Shown here piece after piece: positions 7,381-15,607 of a stretch of 46,171 bases of DNA. The stretch spans positions 1 through 46,171 of the forward strand of contig JADLDY010000051.1 in NCBI GenBank assembly GCA_020846435.1, written 5' to 3'. How positions within the stretch are numbered: the stretch's first letter is position 1; every line of letters starts with the position of its first letter. Below the pieces are notes generated by a model that saw only the letters and a list, made by a program, of their open reading frames with translations, had not been told where the DNA came from and did no database searches. This DNA is from Deltaproteobacteria bacterium (GTDB lineage Bacteria; Desulfobacterota; GWC2-55-46). Made by a program: the position numbers and the translations under genes.

Positions 7381-7413
7381 AAAGGCCAGTTCCTTTCGGA
7401 ACTGGCCTTTTTT
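7381..7413. terminator. Bidirectional intrinsic terminator between aspC and amrA
   Basis: Perfect 13-base arms AAAGGCCAGTTCC (7381-7393) and GGAACTGGCCTTT (7398-7410) enclose a TTTC loop. They are flanked by A-runs on the left and T-runs on the right, so transcripts from both sides would stop here. Confidence 0.9.
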
Positions 7414-7465
7414 ACTTTATCAGTCAAAAGATAGCGAAGCGATCTCGTTTTTCAGGTAAAGCCTT

Positions 7466-8017
7466 TTACGACACTTCCTTCTCCCCGAATATCTCGGCCT
7501 CGAAAATATAGATGTCCGCGCCCTTTTGCCAGGCGTCTTCAGGCAGGTCTGCCTTGAGGCAGGTCTCGGCGAGGAAGGTATCCCTGTCAAAGTCGTGCTC
7601 GACTGCGACCTGCGGCAGGAGCACGCCGGCCCGCGGCCCCTGTTTTATGAATATGCCGTGGCGGCCGATCTCTATCTCGTTTACGTCGGTTATCTGCCTT
7701 AAGGGCGTGAGGACGGATATCTCGATCTCGATACCCTGCAGTTCCTGTTTTTCAACGGGGCTGAACCTCGGGTCCCTGAAGGCCGCGGCGACAGCGTTCT
7801 CCTGTATCGTCTTCCAGAGGGGGGCTTTCGAGGCGAAGACGCCGATGCAGCCGCGCAGGCGTCCGTTGCTGTGCAGCGAGACGAAAGCGCCAGAGCCTCT
7901 TTTGAGAGCATCCGACTCTATGGCAGGGTTCAGAAGCCTTAGCTTCCCGCCTGCTTTCGTCTCTATCGCTTCTCTCGCAATTTTCAGGAGCGTCTTTTTT
8001 TCAGCGGTGTTGAGCAT
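7466..8017 (-). CDS. amrA: AMMECR1-domain protein (AmmeMemoRadiSam system protein A)
   Basis: This 183-residue protein contains the invariant LRGCIG motif of AMMECR1 proteins (about residues 54-59), then AFRDPRFSPV and the EIEISVLTPL strand. In many prokaryotes it is found with a Memo-like protein and a radical SAM protein; neither is present here. The molecular activity of the family is not firmly known. It is divergent from nadA, with 74 bases between the start codons. The ATG is preceded by an AAGGCAAGGG ribosome site on the minus strand. Confidence 0.88.
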   Translation of the reverse strand: MLNTAEKKTLLKIAREAIETKAGGKLRLLNPAIESDALKRGSGAFVSLHSNGRLRGCIGVFASKAPLWKTIQENAVAAAFRDPRFSPVEKQELQGIEIEISVLTPLRQITDVNEIEIGRHGIFIKQGPRAGVLLPQVAVEHDFDRDTFLAETCLKADLPEDAWQKGADIYIFEAEIFGEKEVS

Positions 8018-8022
8018 ATCCC

Positions 8023-8051
8023 TTGCCTTTGCTTTTTCGGAATATTATCAT
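8023..8051 (+). promoter_or_regulatory. Predicted nadA promoter
   Basis: TTGCCT (8023-8028) and TATCAT (8046-8051) are spaced by 17 bases, which places the transcript start near 8058 and leaves a leader of about 34 bases before the nadA ATG. No operator dyad is evident. Confidence 0.55.
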
Positions 8052-8091
8052 ATAAGTTCAAGCCGGGCATAACGCTTTTTAAGGGTGTGAG

Positions 8092-9018
8092 ATGACTCAG
8101 AAGGAAGAGCTTAAAAAAGAGGTGAGAGCGCTCCTCAAAGACAGGGACGCGGTGATGCTCGCCCACAACTATCAGCGCGACGAGATACAGGAGACAGCCG
8201 ACATCACTGGCGATTCGCTGGCCCTCAGCCAGGCCGCCGCCGAGAGGCCGGAGAAGGTGATAGTCTTCTGCGGAGTCCACTTCATGGCCGAGAGCGCGGC
8301 GATATTATCTCCTCAAAAGACCGTCATACTGCCGAGGATGGACGCTGGCTGCCCAATGGCCGATATGATAACCCCAGAAGAGCTCAAGAGGGAGAAAGAA
8401 AAAAGGCCTGGCGTGCCTGTCGTCGCCTATGTCAACACGAGCGCGGCTGTAAAGGCCCTGAGCGACATCTGCTGTACCTCTGCTAACGCCGTCAGGGTTG
8501 TAGATTCGCTCCCTGAGGAGAGGGTTTACATGATCCCCGACAGGAACCTCTCGCACTATGTCTCACTTCAGACAAAGAAGAAGATGGAGTGGTGGGACGG
8601 CTACTGCCCGACGCATGAAAGGCTCACGCCAGCGGATGTGCTGAAGGCCAAAGAGCAAAACCCCGGAGCCTTGTTCGTATGCCACCCTGAGTGCCACCCG
8701 GATGTGGTGAAGCTCGCGGACCATGTCTGCTCGACCTCAGGGATGTACAAGTTCGCCAAAGCGACGAAGGCGCAAACGCTCATCATAGGCACTGAGCAGG
8801 GGATACTCTATAGGCTCAAGCTGGAAAACCCTGAGAAGAAGTTCATACTGCCTTCCAGGGCCCTCATCTGCCCGAACATGAAGCTGACGACCCTTGAGGA
8901 TGTCGTTGAGAGCCTCAGAGAGATGAAAAATGTAGTGACCGTGCCGGATGACATAAGAGAGGCGGCCAAGCTGACTCTCGACAGGATGCTCAAAGTGCCG
9001 AGGGATACGGTGGCATAG
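8092..9018 (+). CDS. nadA: Quinolinate synthase
   Basis: This 308-residue [4Fe-4S] enzyme condenses iminoaspartate with dihydroxyacetone phosphate to make quinolinate for NAD synthesis. The cluster ligands are visible with the right spacing: C87 in AGCPMAD, C172 in GYCPTHE and C260 in ICPNMK, as in the Thermotoga enzyme. Other signatures are [12 protein letters not shown] near the start and [10 protein letters not shown] near residue 233. The length matches the compact type of NadA. nadB and nadC are not in the window. A single-gene transcript is likely, between its own promoter and the terminator at 9050. Confidence 0.95.
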   Translation: MTQKEELKKEVRALLKDRDAVMLAHNYQRDEIQETADITGDSLALSQAAAERPEKVIVFCGVHFMAESAAILSPQKTVILPRMDAGCPMADMITPEELKREKEKRPGVPVVAYVNTSAAVKALSDICCTSANAVRVVDSLPEERVYMIPDRNLSHYVSLQTKKKMEWWDGYCPTHERLTPADVLKAKEQNPGALFVCHPECHPDVVKLADHVCSTSGMYKFAKATKAQTLIIGTEQGILYRLKLENPEKKFILPSRALICPNMKLTTLEDVVESLREMKNVVTVPDDIREAAKLTLDRMLKVPRDTVA

Positions 9019-9049
9019 GCTTGTCATTAAAAAACGAGAACAAATAAAG

Positions 9050-9078
9050 AAGGCGGGGCAAATGCCCCGCCTTTTGTT
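9050..9078. terminator. Intrinsic terminator after nadA
   Basis: The arms AAGGCGGGGC (9050-9059) and GCCCCGCCTT (9064-9073) are followed by TTGTTTT. A-rich sequence on the other side also allows termination of the converging P-type ATPase transcript. It is nearly identical in core to the hairpin at 2574-2606. Confidence 0.85.
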
Positions 9079-9098
9079 TTGCGTATCAACACAGCATC

Positions 9099-11729
9099 TC
9101 AAAAGCCAGCGCTCTCCCGCTGTGCCCTGTCCCGCCTGCGCCTCTTTATCGCTTTTTCAATCTCCACGGCTATGAACACGGCAGAGGACATGATGAGCGT
9201 GAACGCGAGCTCGTTCAGGCTCAGCGGCTCGGTCTTGAATATCGGGTTCAGGAGCGGGACGTAGATGGTCGTCATCTGCAGGCCGAAGGTCAGGGCCACC
9301 GCTCCAAGAAGGGGCTTGTTCGACAGGAGCCCCATGCTGAAGATCGATTCAGTCTCAGACCTTATCGCGAGGACATGGCCTATCTGGCTGAGGCACAGGA
9401 CCGTGAATACCATCGTCTGCCAGTGGGCCGTGCCGCTTTTTATGCTCAAAGCCTGCGTGAGAATCGAGATGCCTCCCATGAGCAGGCCCACCCATATTAT
9501 GTGGGTGCCGAGCCCCTGAGCGAATATGCTCTCCTTCGGGTGTCTCGGTGGCCTTTTCATGATATTCTTCTCCGGGCCTTCCACGGCGAGCGCAAGCCCG
9601 GGCAGCCCGTCCGTCACGAGGTTTATCCATAGTATGTGGATGGGAAGCAGAGGGATGGGCAGGCCGAAGAACGGGGCGAGGAATATGGTCCATATCTCGC
9701 CGGAGTTGCTGGTCATCGTGTATTTTATGAATTTTCGTATGTTGTCGAAGATCCTGCGGCCTTCCCTCACAGCCTTGACGATGGTGGCGAAGTTGTCGTC
9801 GGTCAGGACCATGTGCGCCGCTTCCTTGGCAACGTCCGTGCCAGTTATGCCCATGGCGACTCCTATGTCGGCGCTCTTGAGCGCTGGCGCGTCGTTCACG
9901 CCGTCGCCTGTCATGGCCACGAACTCGCCCTTGTCCTGCAGGGCTTTTACTATCTTGAGCTTTTGTTCGGGAGCGACCCTGGCGTAGACCTTTATCGACT
10001 CGACCCGCTGCTCGAACTCCTCCATGGGGAGCTTTTCGAGTTCCCTGCCGGTCATGATGCCCCTGGCGTCGTCGTCGAGGAGCCCGAGCCTTCTGGCTAT
10101 GACGCGGGCCGTTATCGGGTGGTCCCCGGTTATCATGACCGGTTTTATTCCGGCCGTCTTGCACAGGTCTATCGCTTCCCGGGCCTCTTCCCTCGGCGGG
10201 TCCATTATGCCGACGATGCCGAGCACCGTGAGCCCTGATTCGGCCTCATCCGGGTCGAGCACCTCCGGGACGCGTGTCCATGTCTTTTGCGCGACGCACA
10301 GGACCCTGAGCCCGTCGGCGGCCATTTTTTCGGCGGCTTTCATAATTCCGGCGGCGTCGAGCCTGACCTTGCCTTCGGCCGTGAGCATCCATTCCGACCT
10401 CTCGAGGATGACCTCGGCCGCGCCCTTGGTCACTGACACGGCCCCTCCTTCGGTTGAGTGCATCGTCGTCATGGCCTTTCGTTCCGAGTCAAAGGGTATT
10501 TCGCCGGTCCTCGGGCGCTCTGATTCGACCGAAGACTTCTCGAAGCCGTGCTCTCTCGCGTAGTTGAAGAGCGCCACTTCTGTGGGGTCTCCGAGCATGC
10601 CGCTGGACCCTTCGCGCGCGTCGTTGCAAAGGGCTATGGCCTTCATGAACTCTCCTCCGGCTTCGTCAGGGACCCTGTGCCCTGAGCCGTAGAGCGTCCC
10701 GGCTATCCAGGCTTCCTCGACAGCCATCTTGTTCATCGTGAGGGTGCCGGTCTTGTCAGAGCAGATGTAGGTGATGGAGCCGAGCGTTTCCACGGCCGGG
10801 AGCTTTCTCACAAGAGCGTTCTGTTTTATGAGCTTTTTCGCCCCGAGCGCGAGCGAGATTGTCACCACCGCTGGCAGGGCCTCCGGGATCGCGGCGACCG
10901 CGAGCGAGATGGCGGTTAAGACCATGAGAAGCGGCTCTTCCCCCCTCATTACGCCTATGCCGAAGACCGCGCCGCAGATGAGCAGGACCGCTATGCCGAG
11001 TTTCTGTCCGAACGAGGCGAGGCGCTTTTGCAGGGGGGTCCTGACCTCTTCGCTCTCCTGCAGGAGAGCGGCTATGCGGCCGAGTTCCGTGTCCGTGCCG
11101 GTGGCGACCACTACCCCCGCGCCTCTGCCGTAGACGACGGAAGTGCCGCTGTAGGTCATGTTCTTCCTGTCGCCGAGAGGCAGGTCTTTTTCATGCAGGG
11201 TCTTCGTGTGCTTTTCAACCGGGGCAGACTCACCGGTGAGAGCCGCCTCTTCGCATTTCAGCTGGGCCGTCTCGATGAGCCGAAGGTCGGCCGGAACGAC
11301 ATTCCCTGCCTCAAGGAGCACGATATCCCCTGGAACGAGCTCAAAGGCCGGGACTGTCTCATGAGAGCCTGCGCGTATTGCCACGGCTGAAGGCGCCGCC
11401 ATCTTCTTCAGGGCAGCCAGGGCCTTCTCGGCCCTGTACTCCTGGACAAAGCCTATGACGGCGTTCAGGACGATTATGACGACTATGGCGATCGTGTCGG
11501 CGGCGTCCCCTAGTAGTCCGGAGATGAGAGCCGCGGCGATGAGGACTATGATCATGAAGTCCTTGAACTGGTCAAGGAACATGGCGAAGACGGTCCTCTT
11601 TTTCTTCTCCTCGAGCATGTTGGGCCCGTATTCCGCGAGCCTTTTTTCAGCCTCCTCGCGCGTCAGCCCTTTTTGAGAGGAGCCAAGCTCCTCTATCGCC
11701 GTCTCGTAGTCCCGGGTGTGCCAGCTCAT
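9099..11729 (-). CDS. Calcium-type P-type ATPase (P2A)
   Basis: This 876-residue membrane pump couples ATP hydrolysis to cation movement. It shows TGES (165-168), PEALP in helix M4 (282-286), the phosphorylated Asp in DKTGTLT (D325), the hinge block GDGVNDAPALKSADIGVAMG, and NLVTDGLPGLAL in M6. This M6 signature and an N-terminal cation-ATPase domain point to a SERCA/PMR1-like Ca2+ (possibly Mn2+) exporter. The ATG at 11729 is chosen over longer starts because GGAGG lies just upstream (minus strand). It is expressed from a long leader with hairpin and short ORFs, described separately. Confidence 0.9.
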   Translation of the reverse strand: MSWHTRDYETAIEELGSSQKGLTREEAEKRLAEYGPNMLEEKKKRTVFAMFLDQFKDFMIIVLIAAALISGLLGDAADTIAIVVIIVLNAVIGFVQEYRAEKALAALKKMAAPSAVAIRAGSHETVPAFELVPGDIVLLEAGNVVPADLRLIETAQLKCEEAALTGESAPVEKHTKTLHEKDLPLGDRKNMTYSGTSVVYGRGAGVVVATGTDTELGRIAALLQESEEVRTPLQKRLASFGQKLGIAVLLICGAVFGIGVMRGEEPLLMVLTAISLAVAAIPEALPAVVTISLALGAKKLIKQNALVRKLPAVETLGSITYICSDKTGTLTMNKMAVEEAWIAGTLYGSGHRVPDEAGGEFMKAIALCNDAREGSSGMLGDPTEVALFNYAREHGFEKSSVESERPRTGEIPFDSERKAMTTMHSTEGGAVSVTKGAAEVILERSEWMLTAEGKVRLDAAGIMKAAEKMAADGLRVLCVAQKTWTRVPEVLDPDEAESGLTVLGIVGIMDPPREEAREAIDLCKTAGIKPVMITGDHPITARVIARRLGLLDDDARGIMTGRELEKLPMEEFEQRVESIKVYARVAPEQKLKIVKALQDKGEFVAMTGDGVNDAPALKSADIGVAMGITGTDVAKEAAHMVLTDDNFATIVKAVREGRRIFDNIRKFIKYTMTSNSGEIWTIFLAPFFGLPIPLLPIHILWINLVTDGLPGLALAVEGPEKNIMKRPPRHPKESIFAQGLGTHIIWVGLLMGGISILTQALSIKSGTAHWQTMVFTVLCLSQIGHVLAIRSETESIFSMGLLSNKPLLGAVALTFGLQMTTIYVPLLNPIFKTEPLSLNELAFTLIMSSAVFIAVEIEKAIKRRRRDRAQRESAGF

Positions 11730-11824
11730 CTGTCCTCCATGTGGCGCGTCTTTGCGCTGCAAGCGCCGGAGATATTGCCGCGACTTGATATGACAGGTCC
11801 AACCGTCAGGCAGTACCATTTCAT
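11726..11824 (-). other. Possible leader ORF of 32 codons overlapping the ATPase start
   Basis: A short frame starts at ATG 11824 after AAGGGG and ends with a TGA that overlaps the ATPase ATG (ATGA). It begins MKWYCLTVGP and resembles nothing I know. The start/stop overlap is the kind of arrangement that couples translation, but chance cannot be excluded. Confidence 0.3.
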
Positions 11825-11847
11825 GGTAGATGACCCCTTAAATTGAA

Positions 11848-11883
11848 AAAGACCTTTACCCTGTAATAAGGCCGAAGGTCTTT
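11848..11883 (-). promoter_or_regulatory. Hairpin with U-run in the ATPase leader (possible attenuator)
   Basis: Perfect 9-base arms (AAAGACCTT and AAGGTCTTT) with an 18-base loop are followed on the minus strand by TTCAATTT. A 15-codon frame (11856-11903, MADKKHSKTFGLITG) ends inside the second arm, so a ribosome reading it would mask the first arm. This could be an attenuator or a plain terminator. Confidence 0.4.
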
Positions 11884-11957
11884 GAGTGTTTTTTGTCCGC
11901 CATGGTGTCCCGTTCCTGCTTTTTAGAGCTTCAATGGGGAAGATGCGGCACCTTTTA

Positions 11958-11986
11958 ACTTAACCATAGCGAAAAATGGCTGTCAA
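11958..11986 (-). promoter_or_regulatory. Predicted promoter of the P-type ATPase gene
   Basis: On the minus strand TTGACA (11986-11981) and TTAAGT (11963-11958) are 17 bases apart. The -35 is consensus and the -10 is weak. A start near 11951 would give a leader of about 220 bases. The remaining sequence up to 12060 shows no gene. Confidence 0.45.
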
Positions 11987-12066
11987 GTGGCTTAGGGGCG
12001 AGCCCCGGCCGTCTTAACCGCCGGAATTACCAATGGAAACAGATTGCCCCTCTCTGCTAACTCCGA

Positions 12067-12096
12067 TTGAAAGTCGCTCCCGTGCTGTACTATAAT
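12067..12096 (+). promoter_or_regulatory. Predicted promoter of the LPS heptose cluster
   Basis: TTGAAA (12067-12072) and a consensus TATAAT (12091-12096) are spaced by 18 bases, ahead of waaF, with a leader of about 50 bases. No other strong promoter precedes the first three genes. Confidence 0.65.
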
Positions 12097-12153
12097 ATCG
12101 TATCAAGCGCCTGCAGGCGGATGTACTTGTGCGCCCGGCGGTCAGAAGGCAAG

Positions 12154-13173
12154 ATGGCGATCAAAAAAATACTCGTCAGGGCCCCGAACTGGATAGGGGA
12201 CGCGGTCATGTCATTGCCCGCGCTCGAAGCATTGAAGTCCCTGTATCCCTCGGCTGATATATATCTCCTTGCCAAGTCAAGGGTTGTGCCGGTCTTTGAG
12301 AACAACCCGGCGATAAGCGGCTTTATCACGGTGGAAGGCGGCAGGCACAAGGGTTTTTTCGGTGCTCTCAGGCTCTCAGGGGAGCTGCGCGAGCGTGACT
12401 TCGACCTCGCGGTCCTCTTCCAGAACGCGTTCGGCGCGGCCCTTGTCGCCTTCCTTTCCGGCGTCAAAGAGCGCGTGGGATACGCCAGAGACATGCGCTC
12501 CGGCCTCCTTACGAAGGCTGTCCCGGTGTCGGCCGAGATCAAAAAGAAGCACCAGGTATTCTATTACCTCAACATTATAAAGGCGCTCGGAGCGAAGGTG
12601 CCGGAGGCCCCTGTGCCGAAGATATATATATCAGACAGGGAGAAGGCGGCGGCAAAAGCGTTTCTTGAAAGAGAAGGACTCTCTGGCAAGCCCGTCTTCG
12701 GGGCCGCCCCAGGCGCGGCCTTCGGGCCTGCCAAGAGGTGGCCTTCCGAGAGGTTCGCCTCAGTTTTAAAAGGTCTTGTGGACGAGTACAAAGGCTGCGC
12801 CCTTGTCTTTGGCGGGCCTGATGACAAAGAGGCCTGCTCAGGCGTCAAGGCGGCCCTGCCTTCTGTGACAGACCTCTCCGGCAGGATTACCCTGCGGGAG
12901 TCGATAGCGCTTGTCGCTCTTACAAGAGTCTTCATAACGAACGACTCAGGCCCAATGCACCTGGCCGCGGCTATCGGCGTGCCGACAGTCGGGATCTTCG
13001 GCTCGACCGAAGATTCGCTCACAGGCCCTGTCGGCAGGAAAGCAGTATCAGTGCGCGAGAAGATCGACTGCAGCCCGTGCTTTAAAAGGGAGTGCCCCTT
13101 TGGCCATTACGATTGCCTCAAAAGGGTCGAGGCGGCAAGGGTGCTCGCGAAGGCAAGGGAGATGATGGAGTGA
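12154..13173 (+). CDS. waaF: LPS heptosyltransferase II (GT9)
   Basis: This 339-residue family GT9 enzyme adds the second L-glycero-D-manno-heptose to the inner core of lipopolysaccharide at the inner membrane. It opens with KILVRAPNWIGDAVMSLPALEAL, the classic WaaF start, and carries the ADP-heptose site near the end (FGPAKRWPSERFA, VFGGPDDKEA, TNDSGPMHLAAAIGVPTVGIFGS). The ATG at 12154 follows AGAAGG. An upstream TTG at 12067 would read through the promoter and is rejected. The stop overlaps the GTG start of gmhB. Confidence 0.93.
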   Translation: MAIKKILVRAPNWIGDAVMSLPALEALKSLYPSADIYLLAKSRVVPVFENNPAISGFITVEGGRHKGFFGALRLSGELRERDFDLAVLFQNAFGAALVAFLSGVKERVGYARDMRSGLLTKAVPVSAEIKKKHQVFYYLNIIKALGAKVPEAPVPKIYISDREKAAAKAFLEREGLSGKPVFGAAPGAAFGPAKRWPSERFASVLKGLVDEYKGCALVFGGPDDKEACSGVKAALPSVTDLSGRITLRESIALVALTRVFITNDSGPMHLAAAIGVPTVGIFGSTEDSLTGPVGRKAVSVREKIDCSPCFKRECPFGHYDCLKRVEAARVLAKAREMME

Positions 13174-13736
13174 GAGAGTCCGGCAGGCAGAGGGTCGTCT
13201 TCCTTGACAGGGACGGCACCATAAACGAGGATGTCGAATATCTTTCAAACCCATCCGGCCTCGTTATCATAGAGGGCGCCGGAAAAGCGATAAGGCTCCT
13301 GAACGAAAGGGGCATAAAGGTCATAGTCGTCACAAACCAGTCCGGTGTGGGAAGAGGCTACTTTAAAGATTCTGACGTTGAGGCAGTGAACGCGAGGCTC
13401 AAAGAGCTACTTGCGAGGGACGGCGCGTCGATCGACGCCAGTTATCACTGCCCCCATCGACCTGACGAAGGGTGCGAGTGCAGGAAGCCTGGGACAGCTT
13501 TGGCGAAGAGAGCGGCAAAAGAGCACGGGGCTGATTTGAGCCGCGCTTACGTAGTGGGCGACAAATCCTCTGATATCGGCCTTGCCAGAAACCTTTTCGC
13601 GAAGGGCGTGCTCGTCCTCACAGGCAAAGGGGCTAAAGAGGCCGAGGGACTCGTCGAGCCGCCGGACTTTATCGCTCAAGACCTCCTCTCGGCGGTCGAA
13701 TGGATACTCGAAGACATGGAACGGACCGGCGGTTGA
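13170..13736 (+). CDS. gmhB: D-glycero-D-manno-heptose-1,7-bisphosphate 7-phosphatase
   Basis: This 188-residue HAD phosphatase makes heptose-1-phosphate for ADP-heptose synthesis. It shows the catalytic DRDGTIN (residues about 11-17), the VVTNQSGVGRG motif, and the zinc loop CPHRPDEGCECRKP (Cys-x-His ... Cys-x-Cys), which separates GmhB from histidinol phosphatases. The late GDKSSDIG motif completes the site. The GTG start overlaps the waaF stop (GTGA), and its own stop overlaps the next start (TTGA), so the three genes are tightly coupled. gmhA and the nucleotidyltransferase domain of HldE are not in the window. Confidence 0.93.
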   Translation: MRESGRQRVVFLDRDGTINEDVEYLSNPSGLVIIEGAGKAIRLLNERGIKVIVVTNQSGVGRGYFKDSDVEAVNARLKELLARDGASIDASYHCPHRPDEGCECRKPGTALAKRAAKEHGADLSRAYVVGDKSSDIGLARNLFAKGVLVLTGKGAKEAEGLVEPPDFIAQDLLSAVEWILEDMERTGG

Positions 13737-14743
13737 AGATACTCATCGTCAAGCTCTCGTCCATAGGCGACGTCGTGCACACGCTTCCGGCGCTTGAATC
13801 CCTCAGCCGGGGATTCAAAAGCGGCGGCGTGAAAGTAAAGATAGACTGGCTCGTCGAAGAGGCCGCTTCAAGCGTATTGAAAGGCCACCCTCTGATAAAC
13901 GAGCTGATAGTAGTCAGGCGCGGCTGGGGCAAGAACCTCAGGGCCAATTTGAAGACAGCCGGAGAGCTAAAGGACAGGCAATACGACCTTGTGCTCGACT
14001 TCCAGGGGCTACTGAAGAGCGCCATCTGGGTCTGGCTTTCAAAGGGCAAGAGAAGGATCGGTTTTTCGAACGCGAGGGAGGGGAGCCATTTCGCGTATAA
14101 CGAAAAGCTCCCCGCCTATGATGTCGAGCAGCACGCTGTCGACAGGTACCTTTCATTATCGAGGAGCGTCGGAGGCGCGTCCGGCGAGGCGGTCTTTGAG
14201 ATAGACGCCGCGAAGGCGTCCGAATCGATAAAAAAGAAGCTCAGGCAAAAAGGCGTCGCCAGCCCTTTTTTCGTCATGGTCACGAGGGGCAGGTGGGCCA
14301 CCAAGCTCTGGCGCGACGACAGGTTCATAGAGGTTGCCAGAAGGCTCGTCAGGGATAAGAAGCTCTCCTGCGTGCTCGTTGGAAGCCCGTCAGACAAAGT
14401 CGAGCTCGACAGGATCGCCGGGTCGATAGGAGAAGGCGCGTTCAACATGGCTGGGGAGACTGACCTCAAAGAGCTCTTCGCGCTTTTCAGGCTTGGCAAG
14501 TTCGCCGTGACGGTAGACTCGGGCCCCATGCACATTGCCGCGGCCTCAGGCGCCAGGACGGTCGCCCTCTTCGGCCCGACCGCCCCATGGCGCACCGGCC
14601 CTTACGGGAAAGGGCACGTCATCGTGAGGAAGGGGCTCCAGTGCAGTCCGTGTTTCAAAAAGGCCTGCGCTTCCCCCAGATGCATGGAAGAGATTACAGT
14701 GGAAGATGTCATGGAGGCGGTAGATAAAATAGCAGGCTGCTGA
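13733..14743 (+). CDS. waaC: LPS heptosyltransferase I (GT9)
   Basis: This 336-residue GT9 protein starts MKILIVKLSSIGDVVHTLPALESL, the diagnostic WaaC beginning, and ends with the nucleotide-sugar site (TVDSGPMHIAAASGARTVALFGPTAPWRTGPYG). It would add the first heptose to Kdo. TTG 13733 is chosen over an ATG at 13700 because it coincides with the family start and overlaps the gmhB stop. The last residues (AGC) and the stop codon are encoded by the terminal repeat of an R1 element, so the original C terminus may have been altered slightly. Confidence 0.92.
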   Translation: MKILIVKLSSIGDVVHTLPALESLSRGFKSGGVKVKIDWLVEEAASSVLKGHPLINELIVVRRGWGKNLRANLKTAGELKDRQYDLVLDFQGLLKSAIWVWLSKGKRRIGFSNAREGSHFAYNEKLPAYDVEQHAVDRYLSLSRSVGGASGEAVFEIDAAKASESIKKKLRQKGVASPFFVMVTRGRWATKLWRDDRFIEVARRLVRDKKLSCVLVGSPSDKVELDRIAGSIGEGAFNMAGETDLKELFALFRLGKFAVTVDSGPMHIAAASGARTVALFGPTAPWRTGPYGKGHVIVRKGLQCSPCFKKACASPRCMEEITVEDVMEAVDKIAGC

Positions 14744-14988
14744 AAACCCATAGCGAGCGAACCCCCGCAGTTTTATGCGGGGTCAAGCGAGCGAATAGAA
14801 AATCGATACTTCCTTAGGTTTCGAAGCTCCCTGCGGCTTGCCGAGGTAAGCTTCAAAAAGTCCATCTGCGTCGTTGTCTTCATCGCTCGTCATTGCGGCG
14901 TACACAAAAAGTACGCCTCTTTCCTCACTCCTCGACGCCTTGCAGCTGGAGCTTTTTGAGCAGTCTGGACGATGTTATTTTTTTCAGC
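14734..14988 (+). mobile_element. R1 element, copy A (MITE-like, structured)
   Basis: About 255 bases match 26765-27012 along nearly their whole length. The left end AGGCTGCTGAAAAC is identical to copy B; the right end is decayed (TTTTTTTCAGCA). Three hairpins are visible: CCCCGCA/TGCGGGG (14763-14782), GAAGCT/AGCTTC (about 14824-14855) and GGCGTAC/GTACGCC (14897-14917). It carries the waaC stop codon and fills the gap before the PAP2 gene. No ORF is encoded. Confidence 0.8.
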
Positions 14989-15025
14989 AATTTGAACTCC
15001 TATATAATACCGGACGGAACAACTG

Positions 15026-15607
15026 ATGGACGCCATAATGAATTTCGACATAGAGGTTTTCAGGTTCATCAACACCGGCATGACCGCCCCGTTCCTCGAC
15101 ACTGTCATGACCTTTGTGACCGACAAGATGAATTTTCTTGGCGCTGTCATAGTCGCGGCCGCGCTAATATGGATACTCGGCAAGAGGCAGGACAGAATTG
15201 GCCTCGTTGTGCTCGTCCTGCTTGTCATATCGAGCGACCTCGTCGCGAACGCCATGAAGCACTACTTCATGCGCCTCAGGCCTTGCCATACGATCGAGGG
15301 CGTCAGGCTGCTCGTCGGGTGCGGCAAGGCGTTCTCAATGCCTTCGAGCCACGCCGTCAACATCTTCAGCGCCATGGCCTTTCTGACCGCCCGTTACAGG
15401 AAGTTCTGGCCGGTCTTCATGGCGATAGCTCTCATCGTCGCCTACTCGAGGGTCTATGTCGGCGCGCATTACCCGACAGACGTCATGGCGGGCGCGGTCC
15501 TCGGCACTGTCATGGCGCTCATCTTTTACTCGGCCGAGAGGGGCTATCTGAGGGGCAGGCTTGTCGAGAGCCTCGAGGCCCTGAGGAAGAGAAGGGGCGG
15601 CAATTGA
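15026..15607 (+). CDS. PAP2-family lipid phosphatase
   Basis: This 193-residue membrane phosphatase holds the three PAP2 motifs: KHYFMRLRP (K-x6-R-P), MPSSHAVN (PSGH-type) and SRVYVGAHYPTDV (SR-x5-H-x3-D), spread over about five membrane helices. Members dephosphorylate undecaprenyl pyrophosphate, phosphatidylglycerophosphate or lipid A. The envelope context favours undecaprenyl carrier recycling or lipid A modification. A TATAAT at 15003-15008 lies 18 bases before the ATG but lacks a clear -35. A second ATG lies four codons downstream at 15038. The stop overlaps the start of the next gene. Confidence 0.88.
   Translation: MDAIMNFDIEVFRFINTGMTAPFLDTVMTFVTDKMNFLGAVIVAAALIWILGKRQDRIGLVVLVLLVISSDLVANAMKHYFMRLRPCHTIEGVRLLVGCGKAFSMPSSHAVNIFSAMAFLTARYRKFWPVFMAIALIVAYSRVYVGAHYPTDVMAGAVLGTVMALIFYSAERGYLRGRLVESLEALRKRRGGN

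Noticed and set aside
9355-10164. 269-codon frame on the minus strand inside the ATPase gene
   Set aside because: Out-of-frame shadow, rich in Arg, His and Gly with no recognisable fold.
11730-11951. yybP-ykoY manganese riboswitch before the P-type ATPase
   Set aside because: The conserved GGGGAGUAG-type core and its partner helix could not be found, so only a generic structured leader is reported.
12067-12153. N-terminal extension of waaF from a TTG at 12067
   Set aside because: It would run through the -35/-10 promoter, and the WaaF family starts at the motif encoded from ATG 12154, which has its own ribosome site.
14893-15603. Long open frame ahead of the ArnT-like glycosyltransferase
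   Set aside because: The frame lies over the R1 element and the PAP2 gene in another phase; its translation has no family features until the TTG at 15604.
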